A stretch of DNA of 64,000 nucleotides. Origin: CALNZV01 sp942491115 (lineage in GTDB: Bacteria; Desulfobacterota; Desulfobacteria; Desulfobacterales; UBA5852). The notes beneath the pieces were generated by a model. That model was not told the DNA's origin. It saw only the letters and a program-made list of their open reading frames with translations, and made no database searches. Positions 1 through 7,096 of this stretch are shown piece after piece (positions within the stretch are counted from its first letter, which is position 1; each line of letters starts with the position of its first letter). Where the stretch lies: assembly GCA_942491115.1 (NCBI GenBank), contig CALNZV010000020.1:1240001-1304000 (forward strand), given 5' to 3'. Position numbers and translations under genes: made by a program.

Positions 1-1
1 T

Positions 2-166
2 GCCGAGGCCCAGAGCAGTGGGTTGAGGTCCGATGGGCTCTATAATGCGGCAAGGATGAATTCACTGCTGGGGAATATTGAAGAAAGCCGCTCCGCTCTC
101 AAAGAAGTCCTTGACGAGAATCCCGATTATCTTTACGCGGATCTGATCAAATCCGAAATTCCTTAG
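2..166 (+). CDS. C-terminal fragment of a TPR-repeat protein (truncated at window start)
   Basis: An open frame enters from the left edge and ends at a TAG at 164-166, leaving 54 codons. The visible residues (…GLYNAARMNSLLGN…, then SRSALKEVLDENPDY) have the helix-turn-helix spacing and the A-L-P positions of a tetratricopeptide repeat, followed by a short tail. The rest of the gene lies outside the window, so its role is unknown. It is convergent with the regulator gene that follows. TPR proteins often sit near pilus operons in this group, but nothing here proves a link. Confidence 0.5.
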   Translation, partial: AEAQSSGLRSDGLYNAARMNSLLGNIEESRSALKEVLDENPDYLYADLIKSEIP

Positions 167-284
167 AAACGGTCAATGGCCGACTGAGAGGTCGAGGGAC
201 CCAACCCTGCCGATGGCGCCTCCATTCATTGCGGGATCAAAAGCAAAAGAAAAGATTCGCCTCTTGATTGGCCGTCAGGTCTTT

Positions 285-1670
285 TCAACCCGATGGTGAG
301 GATATATCAATATCGTATTTTTTTATTTTTTGATTGAGCCCGCTTTTTCCTATGCCCAAGATGTCTGCAGCCTTGGACTGGACATTGCCAGCCATTTTCA
401 TGGCTCTCAGAATCATTTTCTTCTCTACCATTGTTAGCGTCTCGTAGAGTTTGGCATCCCCAGGAATGCCGTCGATGTGAAGCGTATTGTAGACGTTGTC
501 CTTAAATTCTTTGGGCAGGTCGGATACCCGGAATTTATTCCCGGAGCACATAACCATCATGCGTTCGATGACGTTTTCCAATTCCCTTACATTGCCTGGC
601 CAACTGTAGTCGTAGAACAACCATTCCACTTCTTTGTCCATTCCTCGGATCGATTCTGTTGAACGGCGTTCACCGGCATATTTTTCAATAAAATGCTCTA
701 TCAGCAGTCGGAGATCTTCGCGCCTCTCTTTCAATGGCGGTAAAAGTATTTTGATGACATTCAAGCGATAAAAGAGATCTTCTCTGAATCGCCCGGCTTC
801 CATCTCCTGTCGCAGGCTTTTATTCGTTGCGGCAATGATTCGAAGATCGACTTGTATGGGCGACTCACCTCCTACTCTCTCAAATGTTCGTTCTTGAATG
901 ACTCGCAGAAGTTTTATCTGGGTGCTCTGAGGCAGTTCACCAATTTCATCGAGGAATAAGGAGCCTCCATTTGCCAGTTCAAAGCGGCCCTTTTTTCGGC
1001 TGACGGCACCAGTGAAAGCGCCTTTTTCATGGCCAAACAGTTCGCTTTCCAGAAGCGTTTCAGCCAGAGCTGCACAATTGACGGCAATAAATGGCTTCGA
1101 TTGTCTTGAACTGTTGAAATGGATGGCTTTGGCAACCAGCTCTTTTCCAGTGCCACTTTCTCCTTCGATCAGCACCGTTGCCGAGGAAGGGGCGACTTTG
1201 CGAATGGCCTTGAAAACTTTCTGCATGGCCTTGCTCTTACCGATGATATTGTCAAAGCGATAGCTGGATTCGACGGTGTTTCGCAGCTGGCGGTTTTCTT
1301 TGACGATGCGATACATGTCGATGGCTTTGTTGACAAAAAGAACCAAGCGATCGTTTTCAAATGGTTTCAAGACGAAGGTGTAGGCGCCGTCCTGCATCGC
1401 CTGAACGGCTTTGTCGACGGTACCGTGGGCTGTCATGATAATAACCGGAAGATCTTCATCCCGATCTTTTGCCTGCCGAAGGAGTTCAAGTCCGTCCATA
1501 CCGGGCATTTTCATATCGGTTAAAATAAGATCAACCTCATCACTATCGAGAATAGACAATGCTTCAGATCCACTGTTGGCCGTCAGGGTTTCATATCCCT
1601 CCTCCTGTAGGAGGACACTGAGGATCTCGGTGTAATTCTTCTCGTCATCAACAATCAGAATGGATTCCAT
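285..1670 (-). CDS. NtrC-family sigma-54-dependent response regulator
   Basis: A 461-residue three-domain regulator. The N-terminal receiver has the acidic pair D8-D9, phospho-acceptor D52 (LILTDMKMPG) and the conserved Lys near 102. The central AAA+ domain carries Walker A GESGTGKE, the sigma-54 contact loop GAFTGA and Walker B LFLDEIGEL. The C-terminal Fis-type HTH ends with KAADILGIGKSGLNQKIKK. The start ATG follows AGGAGC, which lies inside the last codons of the upstream histidine kinase; only two bases separate that stop from this start. The two genes therefore form a kinase-regulator operon and are very probably cognate. It should bind enhancers and activate sigma-54 RNA polymerase when phosphorylated. 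Targets are not shown; the pilus operon lies upstream and in the opposite direction. Confidence 0.95.
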   Translation of the reverse strand: MESILIVDDEKNYTEILSVLLQEEGYETLTANSGSEALSILDSDEVDLILTDMKMPGMDGLELLRQAKDRDEDLPVIIMTAHGTVDKAVQAMQDGAYTFVLKPFENDRLVLFVNKAIDMYRIVKENRQLRNTVESSYRFDNIIGKSKAMQKVFKAIRKVAPSSATVLIEGESGTGKELVAKAIHFNSSRQSKPFIAVNCAALAETLLESELFGHEKGAFTGAVSRKKGRFELANGGSLFLDEIGELPQSTQIKLLRVIQERTFERVGGESPIQVDLRIIAATNKSLRQEMEAGRFREDLFYRLNVIKILLPPLKERREDLRLLIEHFIEKYAGERRSTESIRGMDKEVEWLFYDYSWPGNVRELENVIERMMVMCSGNKFRVSDLPKEFKDNVYNTLHIDGIPGDAKLYETLTMVEKKMILRAMKMAGNVQSKAADILGIGKSGLNQKIKKYDIDISSPSG

Positions 1671-1672
1671 AA

Positions 1673-3100
1673 TTACAGCTCCTGACGGACGGGAAGCTCA
1701 ATCGTGACACAAGCACCCCCTTCATCCGAGTTGTCGATTTGCACGGTTCCATTATGGGCCTCGATGATGTTTTTCACTATACCGAGCCCTAAGCCGGTTC
1801 CCTTTTCCTTGTTGGTAAAGAAGGGGTCCCAGATTTTATCTTTGAGATGATCAGGGATTCCGGATCCTTGATCGCGAAAGACAATCCCAATTCGGTTGTC
1901 ATTCTGTGCCAGCTGGATGTGGATGTCGCCTCCGTCAGGCATTGCCTGCATGGCATTGATTAAGACGTTGAGGAAGGACTGATACAACATGTCGTCATCG
2001 GCATCGATTTCCGGCATGTCTCTGGAAGCGTCCAAGCGGATGCGGTATCCTTGGTCCTGTATGTGTGGTTCCAGAGACCGAATATTTTTTTCAATAATGT
2101 CATCAACCCGGCACCGGTTAAATTCCGGGTCTCTCGGTTTGGCGTAATCCAGGAAATCCGTAATGATGTTGTTTAGCCGCCCAGCCTCGTCGACGATTAT
2201 CTGTGGGATGCGATTGCCGGGCTCAAGAGCGGTCATTTTCTTTTTAAGTAGTTCCGCGGAGCTTTTAATAATTCCAAGGGGATTACGAATTTCGTGAGAA
2301 ACAGCGGCGGTCATTTCACCAAGAGACGACAGGTGTTTGGCTTTGGATAGTTGTTCCTTCAGTTTCAACCGCTCCATCGCCCTCCGCTCGATAATGCCTT
2401 CTCCGCGCCTGACAACAATCAAAAGGAGGAGAAACAAAATTAACATGACGGCCGAGCACGTTAAAACGACTTGAACCTGGAAGCGGTATACGGACCGATA
2501 TTCAGTCGATAGATCTTGGACCAATTCGACAACACCCAACACAGGGCCGGGAATTCGGGATAAGGGTTTTTCCGCACGAAGTGGGGAATAGATGACCAGC
2601 TGACTTTGCTTCGGAAATCCAATGAAAAGTTGAAGGAAAGAGCCTTGTTCATCGATTTTGGTAACCCGTTCGCCTTTGAGAGCTGAAAGATAATGGTTGC
2701 CCCCGGCGTTTTTTTTCCCCACCAATGATGGATCAAGGCTGAAGGAGATGGTATTGTTTAAATCGTAAATATTTACCTGGTCGACATTAAAACCGTGCAT
2801 TGTCGTACGGATCACTTGGTCCAATACATCGTATTGTTCTTTCTCTCTCAGTTGAATTTTCCCCTGCTTAATAATGGTTGGAAGGACAAACTGGAGGAAA
2901 ATTTGATGATTTAAATTTTCGATTAGCAATAGAGCATAATCCTGGTTTTTGTTTAGCTGCATTCTTCGGGCCCAGTGGGTGTTTAGCAAAGACAAAACCA
3001 ATGCTCCTGCAAACAACACGATTAGGCTGGAGAAGGTGAAGTATTTAACCAGTCGGAAGGGTTTAACCCTTTCATCGTTTGGCAATGTGCTTTTTTCCAT
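1673..3100 (-). CDS. Membrane sensor histidine kinase
   Basis: About 475 residues. An N-terminal membrane helix (around residues 18-40) is followed by a sensor region of about 170 residues, a second helix (VVLTCSAVMLILFLLLLIVV), a HAMP-less linker, and a HisKA core with H-box AVSHEIRNPLG. The ATPase core has N-box NVLINAMQAM, G1 DQGSGIPDHL and G2 GTGLGLGIV. It autophosphorylates and should pass phosphate to the NtrC-type regulator encoded two bases downstream. An in-frame ATG exists at 3190, adding about 30 residues rich in Arg/Pro that look like upstream noise; MEKSTLPN at 3100 fits better, though its Shine-Dalgarno sequence is weak. The signal sensed is unknown. The layout resembles ZraS/AtoS/PilS-like kinases. 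Confidence 0.9.
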   Translation of the reverse strand: MEKSTLPNDERVKPFRLVKYFTFSSLIVLFAGALVLSLLNTHWARRMQLNKNQDYALLLIENLNHQIFLQFVLPTIIKQGKIQLREKEQYDVLDQVIRTTMHGFNVDQVNIYDLNNTISFSLDPSLVGKKNAGGNHYLSALKGERVTKIDEQGSFLQLFIGFPKQSQLVIYSPLRAEKPLSRIPGPVLGVVELVQDLSTEYRSVYRFQVQVVLTCSAVMLILFLLLLIVVRRGEGIIERRAMERLKLKEQLSKAKHLSSLGEMTAAVSHEIRNPLGIIKSSAELLKKKMTALEPGNRIPQIIVDEAGRLNNIITDFLDYAKPRDPEFNRCRVDDIIEKNIRSLEPHIQDQGYRIRLDASRDMPEIDADDDMLYQSFLNVLINAMQAMPDGGDIHIQLAQNDNRIGIVFRDQGSGIPDHLKDKIWDPFFTNKEKGTGLGLGIVKNIIEAHNGTVQIDNSDEGGACVTIELPVRQEL

Positions 3101-3984
3101 TTTCTTTTGTTCGTTTGGCGAATCGAACCATTCGTTCGCGCATCGTGGAAAAAACCTTCGGAGTGCGCTCAACGGTCCCGACCCGACCATTCATTGTTGT
3201 CTTCGAAAAGCTCCACGAGACCATCAAGTTGATGGGACCCAGAACTCAGATGGGGGCTCCCCAACCCCTATATCCCATTTTGTCGACGCCATGGGTGGGT
3301 CGCAATGAGTCTGTGGTCGAGGCCTCTTACCGAATTCAACCACGGGATAAGAGAGACCAATATTGTCGGACATCAGGATATTCCCATAGTGTAAAACGGA
3401 TTCATCTTCAAGTCTTCTGAACCCTTCGGGCATTTTGAGAATGACATAACGGTCATATCGATCATGGTTGTCATACCGAATGGCTCATTGCATCAGGCCG
3501 CTATCACACCGTTTGTTGCCAGAGAGAGGCAAAATCGTGACACTGACACATCATCCAAACCGGCACTGTCTTCGAACCGAAAAGGCCTATAGGGTTATGG
3601 TTTTGAAAGTAGATCCGCCCTCTGGCGGCGGTCGAAGCCCAAAATCCACATGCCCGCCGATGCCATAGCAAGGTTCCACATCCAACGGCTGTCAAAACAA
3701 TTTCAATGAACTTGCTAAACTTTTCCCCACTTGTGGACGAAACAATATGTGCTGGAAGGGTGGTTAACCGCCATCCCAAAGGCGTTTTCGATAGAGCGCC
3801 TGTTTCTCTACAAGATATTGTAATTATCGATACCTTAGCATACAATATGTAGCAGATAAGCATAATTAAATGCAATTTACATGACAAATCGCTTGACATG
3901 ATTGAGATACGAGGTATTAGGGGGAGAAACATTTTCCCGCCAAATCATTTGCAAAATACTCTTAATGATCCTGAAAAGATGTGA
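3101..3984. other. Gene-poor region between the sensor kinase and the pil operon
   Basis: No convincing gene was found. Short frames exist on both strands. The best is 3224-3433 (minus), open further upstream to about 3487, whose first half (RYDNHDRYDRYVILK) looks protein-like but whose second half does not; it may be a decayed gene. The right part, from about 3820, is AT-rich and probably carries the promoter of the pil operon. Confidence 0.4.
3893..3920 (+). promoter_or_regulatory. Candidate sigma-70 promoter for the HTH-pilMNOPQ operon
   Basis: TTGACA at 3893-3898 is a perfect -35 hexamer. It is followed after 16 bases by TATTAG (3915-3920), a 4/6 match to the -10. The site lies 65 bases before the first start codon and in AT-rich sequence. 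The match is plausible but not proven. Confidence 0.4.
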
Positions 3985-4188
3985 ATGGTAATGAGAAAAA
4001 ATTCATTAAGGAAAATTAGAGAGTCCTTGCTGATGAGCAAGGCGGAATTAGCTAGAGAAGCAAAAGTATCGCCGATAACGATTACCCGTATCGAAAAAGG
4101 TCTTCCCTGTCGGATGGAAACCCAGCGAAAGATCTTGCTAGCACTTGGGCTAAATCTTTCCGATAAAAATAAAATATTTAACGATTAA
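3985..4188 (+). CDS. Small XRE-family helix-turn-helix protein
   Basis: A 67-residue protein made almost entirely of one Cro/C1-type HTH: LRKIRESLLMSKAELAREA, then KVSPITITRIEKG as recognition helix and turn, then QRKILLALGLNLSD. It ends nine bases before pilM and reads in the same direction, so it is probably the first gene of the pil operon. It would bind DNA as a dimer and could autoregulate the operon; this is inference from position. The start is either ATG 3985 or ATG 3991. The AT-rich codon use matches pilM and pilN. Confidence 0.75.
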   Translation: MVMRKNSLRKIRESLLMSKAELAREAKVSPITITRIEKGLPCRMETQRKILLALGLNLSDKNKIFND

Positions 4189-4197
4189 GAGAATCCT

Positions 4198-5253
4198 ATG
4201 CTTTTCGGAAAAAAGAACCATCTGGTGGGTCTGGATATCGGATCAAGGACCATAAAAGCTGGAGAGGTTGTAGAAAGCAAAAAAGGGCTAGTGCTGAAAC
4301 GTTTCGGCATGATTGATATTCCACCCGGAGCTATTGAAGATGGCTCGATTAATGATGCCGACGCCGTTGTTGAAGCGATAAAACAATTATATAAAACATA
4401 TGGTTTTAGAGAAAACAATGTGGCCGTGTCTATTGGGGGATATTCTGTTATAGTAAAAAAAATAAATGTGCAGAATATGCCCGAAGAACAACTTCAAGAG
4501 ACCATTCAATTTGAGGCTGAACAGTATATTCCTTTTGATATTTCAGATGTTAATTTGGATTTCCAAATATTAGGGGAAAGCGAGCATAACCCTAACCAAA
4601 TGAGTGTATTTTTAGTCGCGGCCAAAAAGGATATGGTTCATGAGTATATTAACCTTATTAATACGGCCGGATTGAATCCCGTAATCATTGATGTGGAGGC
4701 CTTTGCCCTTCAAAATGTTTTTGAGATGAATTATCCAGATGAAATTGAAAATATTGCTTTGATTGATATCGGAGCTGCCAAAACATCACTCAACATTATT
4801 AAAGAGTCAGCTTCCGTATTTATGAGAGACGTGGCATTGGGATGTGCTCAAATCAATCATAAAATATCTTCGATGATCGGCTGTTCAATTGAGGAAGCTG
4901 AACTCCTAAAATACGGCGAGCAGCCCGATAAAATATCAACAGAAGATTTGAATGGCATTATTACCTCTGTCGTTTCGGACTGGTGTACGGAAATTCGGCG
5001 AGCTCTTGATTTTTTCTATTCCACATATCCAGAAGATCAGATCACGCGAATTGTACTGAGCGGTGGGGGGGCAAATATCTCAGAATTCAGACAACTGCTT
5101 GCTACTGAAACATCGGCAAAGGTCGAGATCGTGAATCCATTCCAGGCGCTTGTTGTCGACAGCAATGCGTTTGAACCTGCATATATCGATCAAATATCCC
5201 CCCAGGCAGCTATTTGCATGGGCCTTTCCATCAGAAGAGTGGATGATAAATGA
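4198..5253 (+). CDS. pilM: Type IV pilus assembly protein PilM
   Basis: A 351-residue actin-like ATPase of the PilM/FtsA fold. Phosphate-1 motif VGLDIGSRTIK sits at the N-terminus, phosphate-2 IALIDIGAAKTSL in the middle, and adenosine motif RIVLSGGGANI near 280. PilM is cytoplasmic and binds the N-terminal tail of PilN, linking the inner-membrane PilN-PilO alignment complex to the pilus motor. Length is normal for the family. The stop overlaps the pilN start by four bases (ATGA), indicating translational coupling. The first half is notably AT-rich compared with later genes of the window. Confidence 0.96.
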   Translation: MLFGKKNHLVGLDIGSRTIKAGEVVESKKGLVLKRFGMIDIPPGAIEDGSINDADAVVEAIKQLYKTYGFRENNVAVSIGGYSVIVKKINVQNMPEEQLQETIQFEAEQYIPFDISDVNLDFQILGESEHNPNQMSVFLVAAKKDMVHEYINLINTAGLNPVIIDVEAFALQNVFEMNYPDEIENIALIDIGAAKTSLNIIKESASVFMRDVALGCAQINHKISSMIGCSIEEAELLKYGEQPDKISTEDLNGIITSVVSDWCTEIRRALDFFYSTYPEDQITRIVLSGGGANISEFRQLLATETSAKVEIVNPFQALVVDSNAFEPAYIDQISPQAAICMGLSIRRVDDK

Positions 5254-5843
5254 TACGGATTAACCTACTGCCGTTTAGGGCCGCTAGGCGTGCGGAGAAT
5301 ATTCGGCGCCAAATTTCAATATTTATTCTATCCCTCATCTTGGTTACAACCATGTTGAGCGTAGGACATTTCTTACTTGGATCTGAAAAAAAATCTCTGT
5401 CATCAGATGTTGAGACTATTAAAAATGAGATTGAGAAGTATAAAGAAAAAAACAAAGAAATTGCAGAATTAGAAAAAAAGCTGAAGGATTTAGAGCAACG
5501 GACATCCATCATAAATGATCTTGAAAAAAACCGATATGAACCGGTCTATATTCTTGATGAAATGACCAATGCGATTGTTCCGGACCGGATGTGGATAACA
5601 AGATTGGATATTCGTGAAAACACGATTCAAATGGACGGTCTAGCCTTGGACAACCAGACGGTAGCCAATTTCATGGATCGTCTTCAGGTTATGCCGGGTT
5701 TGAAAGACAGTGAAAAGCCGTTTTTCAGCAAGGTCAACTTAAAGCGTCTTCAATTGCAAACGGTTCGAAATACAAAGGTTAAGTCTTTTTTAATCGTTTG
5801 TGAGCGATATGTTTCGGTACCCAAGCCGGTTCAGGCCAACTAG
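5250..5843 (+). CDS. pilN: Type IV pilus assembly protein PilN
   Basis: 197 residues, with the diagnostic N-terminal INLLPFR peptide that docks into PilM, then one membrane helix (ISIFILSLILVTTMLSVG), a charged coiled coil (about residues 50-95) and a periplasmic ferredoxin-like domain. Together with PilO it forms the inner-membrane alignment subcomplex. It overlaps pilM by four bases and is followed by pilO after 29 bases. The stop is TAG. Confidence 0.95.
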   Translation: MIRINLLPFRAARRAENIRRQISIFILSLILVTTMLSVGHFLLGSEKKSLSSDVETIKNEIEKYKEKNKEIAELEKKLKDLEQRTSIINDLEKNRYEPVYILDEMTNAIVPDRMWITRLDIRENTIQMDGLALDNQTVANFMDRLQVMPGLKDSEKPFFSKVNLKRLQLQTVRNTKVKSFLIVCERYVSVPKPVQAN

Positions 5844-5872
5844 TAACCAGCAACAACAGTGAAGAGTGAGTT

Positions 5873-6484
5873 ATGGCCATCAGCGAGAAAAGCAGTCCAA
5901 TAGATAACGTGGTTGCCCAAATTGAAGGCTTGACCAAGATACAGCGAATTCTGATCAGCATTGTAACCTTGGTCCTCATTGTTGGCGCCTTTTTTTGGCT
6001 GTCTTACATGCCCAAATGGCAAGATATAAAAAATCTCAGGGCAGAGCATAAAAAGCTCGAAGTAGAATTAAAAAAATCCAAAAAAAATGCTGCCAGATTG
6101 CCGGAAGTTCAAAAACAGTTCGAAATGAAACGAAGGGAATATATAGCGGTGATGAAATCGCTTCCAGAAAAGGAAGAAATTTCAAACCTGCTGACCAGTA
6201 TTTCGAGATCGGGCCAGGACTCAGGATTGGAGTTTATGCTGTTTCAGCCTGGTGCGGACGTGAACAGGAATTTTTATGCTGAAATTCCGGTATCCATGCG
6301 CGTTTCGGGCGGATACCATAGTGTTGCTACTTTTTTTGACAAGGTCGCCAAATTATCTCGGATCGTCAATATTAAGAATATTCAGATTGTTCAAGCGAAG
6401 GGTGATTTATCCACCTCCTGTACGGCGGTGACATACAAATTTCTTGAGAATCAGCCTCAATCCAACCCCACAAAGAAAAACTAA
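5873..6484 (+). CDS. pilO: Type IV pilus assembly protein PilO
   Basis: 203 residues: a short cytoplasmic tail, a membrane helix near residues 28-46 (ILISIVTLVLIVGAFFWLSY), a Lys-rich coiled coil and a periplasmic domain with the PilO-type core (SRSGQDSGLEFMLFQPG, then GGYHSVATFFDKVAKLSRIV). It pairs with PilN in the periplasm and contacts PilP. The gene sits in the canonical order M-N-O-P-Q with 10 bases to pilP. Confidence 0.94.
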   Translation: MAISEKSSPIDNVVAQIEGLTKIQRILISIVTLVLIVGAFFWLSYMPKWQDIKNLRAEHKKLEVELKKSKKNAARLPEVQKQFEMKRREYIAVMKSLPEKEEISNLLTSISRSGQDSGLEFMLFQPGADVNRNFYAEIPVSMRVSGGYHSVATFFDKVAKLSRIVNIKNIQIVQAKGDLSTSCTAVTYKFLENQPQSNPTKKN

Positions 6485-6494
6485 AGATTCGATT

Positions 6495-7094
6495 ATGCAT
6501 CCACTAAAAAACAAAGTCCTTTGTAGCCTGATTGCCATGATGGTGATGTCGGCATTGATTGCTTGCGGTCAGCAGAAAGACAGTGGACAAGAAAAAGTGG
6601 TCAAACGAAGCATTCCGACTAGGCCTTCTGGCAAAACCGGACTAGACATTCCCAACCCTCAGTCTGCCGGTGACAACCAGACGGCGGCGGGAAATCCAAT
6701 TGCTTCTGTCAGAGCACCGTACAATCCCGACGGTAAAATCGATCCATTTCGTCCCTTGTTCCAGAAAGAAGAACGGGAGCAACCGGTCAAACAAACCGAC
6801 ACCTCCAAAAAGAAGCCCGAAAGGCCAAGGACTCCATTGGAGCGATTGGATCTGGGGCAGCTAAAGCTTGTGGCTGTGGTTTATTCGAATGCGATGAAAA
6901 AGGCGTTGGTTGAAGAAGACAGCGGCAAAGGGTATGTGCTTGAGCTTGGCACTTCCGTGGGTAGGGAAAGAGGGAAGGTCATTGATATTCGAAATGACCG
7001 GGTCATCATTGAGCAGGAGTTTGAGGATGACTTTGGAGACCAGGTCGTCAAACAGAAAGAGTTGAAACTTCAGAAACCCCCTGGAGATTATTGA
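6495..7094 (+). CDS. pilP: Type IV pilus assembly lipoprotein PilP
   Basis: 199 residues from ATG 6495. The signal peptide ends in lipobox LIAC with Cys24 as the lipidated residue. A Pro/Lys-rich disordered linker follows, with the conserved YNPDGKIDPFRPLF segment. The C-terminal beta domain (LDLGQLKLVAVV…VLELGTSVG…) is the part that contacts the secretin PilQ. An upstream in-frame start at 6444 would overlap pilO and hide the signal peptide, so it is rejected. PilP links the PilN-PilO frame to the outer-membrane channel. Confidence 0.94.
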   Translation: MHPLKNKVLCSLIAMMVMSALIACGQQKDSGQEKVVKRSIPTRPSGKTGLDIPNPQSAGDNQTAAGNPIASVRAPYNPDGKIDPFRPLFQKEEREQPVKQTDTSKKKPERPRTPLERLDLGQLKLVAVVYSNAMKKALVEEDSGKGYVLELGTSVGRERGKVIDIRNDRVIIEQEFEDDFGDQVVKQKELKLQKPPGDY

Positions 7095-7096
7095 AT

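Noticed and set aside
3224..3433. 69-codon minus-strand frame before the pil operon
   Set aside because: Only its first half looks protein-like; there is no domain, no good start site and no conserved end. Mentioned as a possible decayed gene only.
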